The position numbers and the translations under genes were made by a program. The notes beneath the pieces are model-generated. The model searched no databases and was not told the origin of the DNA. It worked only from the letters and a program-made list of their open reading frames with translations. A stretch of DNA of 64,000 nucleotides, taken from contig JAHDIH010000003.1 in the NCBI GenBank assembly GCA_020630875.1, positions 83,971 through 147,970 of the forward strand, in the 5' to 3' direction. The number at the start of each line of letters is the position of its first letter. Position 1 is the stretch's first letter. Shown here piece by piece: positions 58,276 through 64,000 of the stretch. Source of the DNA: Deltaproteobacteria bacterium (GTDB lineage: Bacteria > Myxococcota_A > Polyangia > Haliangiales > Haliangiaceae).

Positions 58276-60314
58276 TGTTTGACGGACTGACAGAGGCAGA
58301 AAAAGAAATGTTGCGAACTTCCTTTGAAGAGGAGTGCACCACCTGCTTCCAACGTTGCCAAGATTGGTTGCTTGAGCCAACAAAGCAAGCAACCCATCAG
58401 TCCATTCCCCTGGAAGCGTTACATACAATAAAAGGCAGTGCGGGAGTAATCGGACGTCATGACTTTGCGTCGATCGTCCACGACCTAGAAACCATAGTTG
58501 CAGAACTTTCCGTGAGTAGTTCTCAATTAACTACCGCCTTTGCGGCGGTGCATTTGGCCAGCCTGTCTCCTGAAAAAGAGTCCCTCGCACGGCGTACCAT
58601 CGATGGACTGAAAACAGCCTCAAGCGATGTGGAAGCCTTGGGTGACGCGATTCCTCAGTCGATTGCCGAGACGCCGTCAGTCCCAATTCCGATGCCTAGC
58701 ATTTCCATATCAGAACAAAAAGTCGCCAATTTAGTGCACCTGAGCGGACAACTTGTTTTTGATCAGGCTGCGCTGAAAACCAAAAACGCTAGTTTCAGGC
58801 AAGAACTGACGATTCTTTCGCAATCTCGCGAATCGCTTAGAGACCTAATTTCAGGACTCACCAGTGCGCGTAGGCAATGGGAAAGAGAAAAAAATGCGGA
58901 ATCTTTGGCGAAAGTAGAAGGTACGTTAGCCGTACAAATCGCGAAGCTGCAGTCCCTTCATCAACAGATGGCAAGAGAACTAGCGGGCCTGCAAACCACT
59001 TCTACCAACCTACAAGAAAGTATCCTAGAAACCCGCTTGGTTTCAGTCGAAAGATGGCTCGGCCGTCTCCTTCCGGGATTCAGACATGCCGCCATTCAAC
59101 AGAAAAAGGAAATCGCTTTTGTTATCAAAGGTGGAGCCACTCAAATAGATGCGTTTCTGATAGCGCAGCTTTCGCCGGTAGTCATACAACTTGTCAAGAA
59201 TGCTATCGCTCACGCTGAGTTTGGCGAGCACCCACAAGTTACAATCATCGCCAGCCGTGGACGTGACAATTTTTACCTTGAGGTTAGAGACAATGGTAGC
59301 GGCGTTAACATGTCGCGACTAAAGGAAAAGCTGGCCGAAAGCTGGAGTGCTCAACAAATCGAAAGCAGTAGTAAGGCGGCCCTACTCGCAACCTTATTCG
59401 CCGAAGGGCTCACTACCAAAGATAACGCTAACGTCGCATCTGGCCGAGGGGTCGGCCTAAGCGACGCGTTAAAAAGAGTAAAAAGTATCAGCGGACGAAT
59501 AGACGTAGGCTCTGACGACCAGGGTACGGCATTTGTCGTAACCATCCCAAGAGTCACCTCCGTTGGGCAGGCGTTGTTATTCAAGGTGGGCGACACGGTG
59601 TATTGCATTGACCAATCGAGGGTCCAAGGAACCATCGAAAAAACAATGTCACCAATCAACTGGCAAGAACGTAGCGTTCGCGAGTTCGATTTACGTACGA
59701 CGTTTTCAGTTGATGCCAGCTACCCCGCACCAGTGATAATTGTACGAGGTGCAAAAAATCCCTATGCGATCTACGTCGATAAAATAATTGGCGAACGTGA
59801 AATCGTTGTGAAACCTCTTCCCAAACTAATGTTACCCATGTCGCTTTTTTCAAGCGGGACCGTCAGTGGCTCCGGAAACGTCCAGCTGGTAATCGACACG
59901 GAAGCCCTCGAAAGGATGCACTCAAGAAGAAACAGAACTACGCTTGCCAACAAACGAGTTCTTGTAGTTGATGACTCTGCCGTCGCGAGAACGGCGGTTG
60001 CAATGTACCTCAGCAGACGAGGAATGATCGCGGATGCTGTTGAAAGTGCCACCTCAGCATTAGACTTGATGCGCACTCGCCATTATGGTGCCGTAATCAC
60101 CGACATTGAGATGCCAGAGATGACTGGGGCCAAACTTGTCGCAACAATGAAAATGGACGAGCGGCTTAAATCAATTCCAATATTTGTAATGACGTCATTG
60201 CCGATATCACAAGCAACAACCATGTTCTCGCAAAGTGATGTCGAAGCAATATTAAGTAAGCCCCTGGTAGACCAAGACCTCAAAAGTATCGAAAGTCGAC
60301 TGCGAAAACACTAG
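58275..60314 (+). CDS. CheA-CheY hybrid histidine kinase
   Basis: A 679-residue protein starting at GTG 58275, overlapping the CheW stop by one base. Domains in order: HPt (1-110) with phosphorylated His50 in LHTIKGSAG; dimerisation-type helices (about 150-260); histidine-kinase ATPase (about 265-420: N-box LVKNAIAH, G1 DNGSGV, G2 GRGVGL); CheW-like domain (about 425-545); receiver (560-679) with Asp610 in ITDIEMPEM. This is the FrzE/ChpA-like layout. No methyl-accepting receptor, CheR or CheB gene is present, so the input may be encoded elsewhere. With the two preceding genes it forms a small chemosensory cassette. Its stop shares CTAG with the opposite gene. Confidence 0.87.
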   Translation: MFDGLTEAEKEMLRTSFEEECTTCFQRCQDWLLEPTKQATHQSIPLEALHTIKGSAGVIGRHDFASIVHDLETIVAELSVSSSQLTTAFAAVHLASLSPEKESLARRTIDGLKTASSDVEALGDAIPQSIAETPSVPIPMPSISISEQKVANLVHLSGQLVFDQAALKTKNASFRQELTILSQSRESLRDLISGLTSARRQWEREKNAESLAKVEGTLAVQIAKLQSLHQQMARELAGLQTTSTNLQESILETRLVSVERWLGRLLPGFRHAAIQQKKEIAFVIKGGATQIDAFLIAQLSPVVIQLVKNAIAHAEFGEHPQVTIIASRGRDNFYLEVRDNGSGVNMSRLKEKLAESWSAQQIESSSKAALLATLFAEGLTTKDNANVASGRGVGLSDALKRVKSISGRIDVGSDDQGTAFVVTIPRVTSVGQALLFKVGDTVYCIDQSRVQGTIEKTMSPINWQERSVREFDLRTTFSVDASYPAPVIIVRGAKNPYAIYVDKIIGEREIVVKPLPKLMLPMSLFSSGTVSGSGNVQLVIDTEALERMHSRRNRTTLANKRVLVVDDSAVARTAVAMYLSRRGMIADAVESATSALDLMRTRHYGAVITDIEMPEMTGAKLVATMKMDERLKSIPIFVMTSLPISQATTMFSQSDVEAILSKPLVDQDLKSIESRLRKH

Positions 60315-62620
60315 CGTCGTTTCTTCTTTTTGGTAGTCTTTCGCCCCTTTTTCGCTGACTTGTTTGGCTTACTTGTATTCGGTGACTCGCGTCTGGACTT
60401 CTTTCCTTTGCCTCTGCGCTCTCGGCTTTTGGGCCCCTTTTGAGACTTACGCGAACTACGCTTTCCATCCTTGCGACTATTTTGAAAGCCACGAGTTGGT
60501 GAAGGAATATAGCCTGCGCGCCTGAAGTCTAATCTTCGAAGCGGCATGTTTACTTCAACCAATTCAACTTCAATCGTGTCGCCAAGCTTGATAGTCGTTT
60601 CATTTCCAACCGCCTGCCTGACTACCGGGTCGTACGTAAACCTTTCATCGCCAAGCTGATCGTACTTAAGTAACCCTTCAACGAATGGTTCGTTGACCTG
60701 AATAAAGATACCAAAGTCAGTAACCCCAACCACTTGCCCGGTATAGGTCTCGCCGACAAACTGACGCATGTACAGCGCGCGGTAAAAAGCCAATGCGCTT
60801 CGTTCCGCATCGACGGCTCTTCGCTCAAGCTGAGATGAAAAGCTTGCAGCGCTATCTAGTTCCTCAACGGTTGGCTGGTTAAACTTAGGATTGCCCGCAG
60901 GCTTTCGTTCACTTTTGAGCACTCGTTTTAAGAGCCTATGAACTGTGACGTCGGGATAACGTCTGATGGGGGACGTAAAGTGGAGATAGTCTCTTGCGGC
61001 CAGTCCAAAGTGACCAAGTGGCGTCGTAGTGTAACAAGCTTGTTTCAAACTTCGAAGCAGAGCAAAACCAAGGGCTTGTTTCGCATCGGTGGTTTGTACT
61101 TGGTTTAAAACTTTTTGTAAGCCAATAGGGGTCGTGGCAAGCTCGGTGTCTAAAGGAATCCCGAACGACTCAAGCAAAGGCCGAACTTCTTCCAGCCTGT
61201 CTTGATCTGGTGGCTCATGGACGCGCCACACTACTTTGGGAGCCCGCTTAGAAAGAAACTCACCAACGGCAATATTAGCGGCAATCATAAACTCTTCGAC
61301 AAGTTGATAGGCGTTGGTCACCGACTGAGTTTTTTTAGACTTTACAATCTCCCGTACCGTCCGACCGTCGTCTTCATCGAGCACGACCTTAGGCTCAGCA
61401 AGCTCTAGATTTAGCGAACCGTTAGCTTGCCGCTTCTTCCTTGCTTGCCTTCCGATTTTTGCCAGAGACGCAACCATCTCGTGATACTCACCTAAGTTAT
61501 TGCCGCCGTCTTCATACAATGCCTCAGCAACATCTTCATAAGCAAAACGCGCATGGGAACGAATGACCGCAGCGCAAAAGTCTGTAGAAGTTCGCTCCCC
61601 GTCTTGGGTGTAATCCATCTTTACAACCATCGCCATACGATCCACTTCCGGATTCAGCGAACAAATTCCCGCTGAGAGTGCCTCGGGAAGCATTGGTATT
61701 ACTCGGTCCGGCAGATAAACTGAAACGCCGCGATTTTGCGCCTCTCTATCAAGATGGGTTCCAGGATTAACGTAGTAAGAAACGTCAGCGACTGCCACAA
61801 AAACGCGATACCCAGACTTCGTCGGCTCACAGTAAAGCGCGTCGTCAAAGTCTCTTGCGGTGATCGGATCAATCGTTACGAACGGCAACTGCCGCAAATC
61901 TTCTCGGTCGACCATTTCACTTTTTCCAACAGTCAGTGGAACAGCTTCAGCTTCGGCAACGACATCGCTTGGAAACTCCAGAGGAATCCCGCCCCCTACT
62001 AGAATTTTTTTGGTCTCAACATCGGGGTCGTTGGGAGCACCAAGAATAGAAACTACTTTACCCTCAATTTCTCTGTCGTATGCAGTGGGATACCGCTCGA
62101 CGTTGACTACAACGCAGGTCCCTACCTCCGCCTTTTTCCCCCTTGCGAGAATTCGGTCGACGGAAATTCGTGGGTCGTCAGGATAGATGACAGCCTGGTC
62201 GCCGCGGAACCGCGCGACAACCCCGGTAAGTTGTTTTCTTCCCCGCTCTACCGTCCGAATGACTTCACCATCCCAGCCTTTGGCGGATGGCCAGATAGAA
62301 ATTTCTACTGTGTCGCCATCAAGAGCATCTAACTGTTTCTCCTGATGAACGTACACCGATCTGCCTTCGCTCACGTGCACAAAAGCGTAACCTCTATGAT
62401 GAACAATAAGTTTTCCTTCTTCCGTTGTCTGAGAGGCAAACGCGTACTTTCCCTTACCGACACTCTTAACTCTTCCTGAGAATACCAACTCGTCTAGCGT
62501 TTTTTTCACCGCTTCTCTGTGCCGTTTCTTTACGCCTAACTCTGAGGCAATTTGTCCCACACTTAGCGGGGATGGATGAACCTCTTCGAGGCATGACAGA
62601 ACGTCATCTGGATTAAACAA
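60311..62620 (-). CDS. rnr: Ribonuclease R
   Basis: A 769-residue 3'-to-5' exoribonuclease. N-terminal winged-helix region (LSVGQIASELGVKKRHREAV), cold-shock domains, the RNB catalytic domain with TIDPITARDFDDALY holding the metal-binding Asp, SPIRRYPDVTVHRLL, and an S1 domain (ETYTGQVVGVTDFGIFIQVN). The last 60 residues are very basic (Lys/Arg/Ser-rich), typical of RNase R and useful for structured RNA. Start is TTG 62620 with GGAGA 7-8 nt upstream; the preceding gene's TAA is adjacent, so both genes are probably co-transcribed. Confidence 0.95.
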   Translation of the reverse strand: MFNPDDVLSCLEEVHPSPLSVGQIASELGVKKRHREAVKKTLDELVFSGRVKSVGKGKYAFASQTTEEGKLIVHHRGYAFVHVSEGRSVYVHQEKQLDALDGDTVEISIWPSAKGWDGEVIRTVERGRKQLTGVVARFRGDQAVIYPDDPRISVDRILARGKKAEVGTCVVVNVERYPTAYDREIEGKVVSILGAPNDPDVETKKILVGGGIPLEFPSDVVAEAEAVPLTVGKSEMVDREDLRQLPFVTIDPITARDFDDALYCEPTKSGYRVFVAVADVSYYVNPGTHLDREAQNRGVSVYLPDRVIPMLPEALSAGICSLNPEVDRMAMVVKMDYTQDGERTSTDFCAAVIRSHARFAYEDVAEALYEDGGNNLGEYHEMVASLAKIGRQARKKRQANGSLNLELAEPKVVLDEDDGRTVREIVKSKKTQSVTNAYQLVEEFMIAANIAVGEFLSKRAPKVVWRVHEPPDQDRLEEVRPLLESFGIPLDTELATTPIGLQKVLNQVQTTDAKQALGFALLRSLKQACYTTTPLGHFGLAARDYLHFTSPIRRYPDVTVHRLLKRVLKSERKPAGNPKFNQPTVEELDSAASFSSQLERRAVDAERSALAFYRALYMRQFVGETYTGQVVGVTDFGIFIQVNEPFVEGLLKYDQLGDERFTYDPVVRQAVGNETTIKLGDTIEVELVEVNMPLRRLDFRRAGYIPSPTRGFQNSRKDGKRSSRKSQKGPKSRERRGKGKKSRRESPNTSKPNKSAKKGRKTTKKKKRR

Positions 62621-63910
62621 TTATTTCTCCGATAGTTGGTAGGCTCGCAGTATGCCGTCATCTCCAGCAATATACAATCGACCGTCGTTAGTTACCGCCA
62701 AAGGACTGTCCACATCATCATCAACTTCGAGGTACCATAGCAAGCGACCCTTTCGGTCAAGAGCGTAGACGTGCTCGTCTTGCGCTCCAAACATCACTGA
62801 GCCGTTAGGGTCGACCAGCGCCGGGCCATGAATTCGTCCCGCCGCGTGAAAGATCCATTTGACGTCTCCGCTGGGGTTAATGGAGTAAAACTTCCCGTCG
62901 TAGGAACCAACGAGCACCGTCCCGTCCAGGGCTAATGCCACCGAAGCCCGAACGTCTCCCTCCGTTACGACACGCCACTTTAACTTTCCATCGCGGTCGT
63001 AGGCGTGGATATTGTCATCATCTGCTCCAAAGTACACATTTTCATCAGCGTCAAGGGTGGGCGCAGACTCCACGTCGTGAGTCAAACGAACTTTCCACTT
63101 TAGTCCCCCCGAAGAATCAATGGCATAGACCGCATCAGCTTGCGACCCACCGTAAATGGTTCCGTCGGGCGACACGGCTACCGCGGAAGAAACATGTTCT
63201 TCCGTTGCCATTTTCCATCTAAACGTTCCATCGGGCCACACTGCGAAAATTCCGTCTCCTCCAGTATAGATGGTTCCATCGCTTCCAATGACAGGGCCAC
63301 CATCGACATCGCAACGCGTCCCATCCGGCCCAAAACCTGTCGGATTTCTGCAACTTCCCAGGCGAACTTTCCAATTGAGGTCGCCAGTTTTGCTCAGCGC
63401 GTAGAGATGGTCGTCATCAGAACCAACGTAGACCGTGCCATCTTCAGCCACCGCAGGAGTACTCCAGATTCGGTCAGCGGCTTCGAACTTCCACTTTTCT
63501 TTTCCAGCATCGCTTACAGCATGCAAACTTTTACCATGAGATGCTACGTAAACAGTCCCATCAGGGCCCACGGTAGGCCCCCCTACAATCGGAAAACCGA
63601 GCTTATACGTCCACAGCGGTTTGGGTGGTGTCGAGCCAAACGAGACGGAAACCCTTCCGGTGTTCGCCAAGTCGCCGCCGAACATAGAAAATGGTGGCGC
63701 CCCCTTTTTTATTACTTCGGTCTCGCTCGGTGCTTCCATTTGAGCTTGATTAAAGGGCGAGATGCACCGACTGGCTTCACAAACGCGGTTGCCTTTGCAA
63801 TCCTTGTCAGAGCTGCACCCAGCCTGAGAAACTTGCTTTGGAGCGCATCCCTGGAAGCCAACACAAAGAATTAATAGGAGAACTTGCCGCACCCCATGAG
63901 TTTGCAGCAA
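62621..63910 (-). CDS. PQQ-like beta-propeller lipoprotein
   Basis: A 429-residue protein starting at TTG 63910, which has AGGAG six bases upstream (a GTG at 63892 is an alternative). Signal peptide with lipobox FQGC (Cys 22), then a Cys-rich stub (CSSDKDCKGNRVCEASRC). From about residue 90 there are seven to eight repeats of the form 'DGTVYVGSDDDHLYALS' ending in a Trp-Lys (LNWKV), the hallmark of PQQ-like propellers of BamB or pyrrolo-quinoline type. No active-site residues for PQQ seen, so a binding or structural role is likelier. Its 5' leader is inside a tandem duplication at the window end. Confidence 0.82.
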   Translation of the reverse strand: MLQTHGVRQVLLLILCVGFQGCAPKQVSQAGCSSDKDCKGNRVCEASRCISPFNQAQMEAPSETEVIKKGAPPFSMFGGDLANTGRVSVSFGSTPPKPLWTYKLGFPIVGGPTVGPDGTVYVASHGKSLHAVSDAGKEKWKFEAADRIWSTPAVAEDGTVYVGSDDDHLYALSKTGDLNWKVRLGSCRNPTGFGPDGTRCDVDGGPVIGSDGTIYTGGDGIFAVWPDGTFRWKMATEEHVSSAVAVSPDGTIYGGSQADAVYAIDSSGGLKWKVRLTHDVESAPTLDADENVYFGADDDNIHAYDRDGKLKWRVVTEGDVRASVALALDGTVLVGSYDGKFYSINPSGDVKWIFHAAGRIHGPALVDPNGSVMFGAQDEHVYALDRKGRLLWYLEVDDDVDSPLAVTNDGRLYIAGDDGILRAYQLSEK

Positions 63911-64000
63911 ACACGCTCCTAAGGCAAAATCTGCGCCCTACTTTACGCACCCCATGAGTTTGCAGCAAACACGCTCCTAAGGCAAAATCTGCGCCCTACT
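63882..64000. repeat. 58-bp tandem repeat over the 5' leader of the propeller gene, running off the window
   Basis: The 55 bases at 63888-63942 are repeated exactly at 63946-64000 (period 58 bp; the bases between differ by a two-base change). Each copy contains, on the minus strand, an AGGAG and the first codons of the lipoprotein reading frame. 58 is not a multiple of three, so the copy upstream is out of frame with the gene. More copies may exist beyond the edge. Confidence 0.85.

Noticed and set aside
63140..63874. 244-aa open frame on the plus strand opposite the propeller lipoprotein
   Set aside because: Shadow of the repetitive beta-propeller coding sequence; no recognisable domain.
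63882..64000. Direct repeats at the window end considered as the start of a CRISPR array
   Set aside because: The repeated core is 55 bp with only 3 bp between copies and overlaps a coding start, and no cas gene is present.

Overview
The window is densely coding bacterial DNA from a Gram-negative, Myxococcota-like (former Deltaproteobacteria) genome of moderate GC content. Evidence for this placement: several secreted lipoproteins with Cys-rich or Asp/Ala/Pro-rich stretches after the lipobox, a Myxococcus-type Cys-rich repeat, a PEGA-domain protein, a tandem Ser/Thr kinase, receiver-PATAN and CheA-CheY hybrid signalling proteins, giant TPR proteins and a CxxxY-type CcmE. No rRNA, tRNA, CRISPR array, insertion sequence or prophage was seen. 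No stretch over 300 bases lacks a gene. The placement is inference from protein style, not from a marker gene.

Layout. 1-6.1 kb: polytopic GT-C type (GT39-like) glycosyltransferases and membrane partners on both strands, with overlapping ends. 6.1-10.8 kb: enolase and a methyltransferase (minus), divergent from homoserine dehydrogenase, a hot-dog thioesterase and class II fructose bisphosphatase (plus). 10.9-14.2 kb: exported proteins, including a lipoprotein with a strong intrinsic terminator, a frame-disrupted lipoprotein and a PEGA protein. 14.3-19.5 kb: an SppA protease with an extra N-terminal domain, an RluA-type pseudouridine synthase plus a 54-aa membrane protein, and a sigma-54 activator. 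19.5-22.2 kb: an overlapping minus-strand operon of CDP-alcohol phosphotransferase, nucleotidyltransferase, lipoprotein and exported propeller-like protein. 22.4-30.3 kb: a 1602-aa SIR2-like/TPR protein followed by a HEAT lipoprotein, an FGE-like protein and a cupredoxin-like lipoprotein. 30.3-40 kb: greA, carB, a HEAT-like protein, an EF-G paralogue, a CPBP protease, a solitary Dam-type methylase and moaA. 40.1-49.0 kb: a nine-gene cytochrome c maturation (ccm) operon with a CcmF-CcmH fusion and uncharacterised members. 49-53.8 kb: acyl-CoA dehydrogenase, a DUF4212/sodium:solute symporter pair, and a LysR regulator divergent from an exported intradiol dioxygenase. 53.8-60.3 kb: a two-kinase Ser/Thr kinase, and a receiver-PATAN / CheW / CheA-CheY cassette. 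60.3-64 kb: RNase R and a PQQ-propeller lipoprotein whose leader lies in a 58-bp tandem repeat running off the window end.

The most coherent system is the ccm operon (heme chaperone CcmE, lyase CcmF-H, CcmI-like, ABC transporter CcmAB, CcmC, CcmD-like), which carries three members of unknown role. The best candidates for undescribed biology are the SIR2-like/TPR giant, which seems to have lost the NADase residues; the SppA fusion; the EF-G with an altered domain IV tip; and the phospholipid-headgroup-like operon with exported partners.
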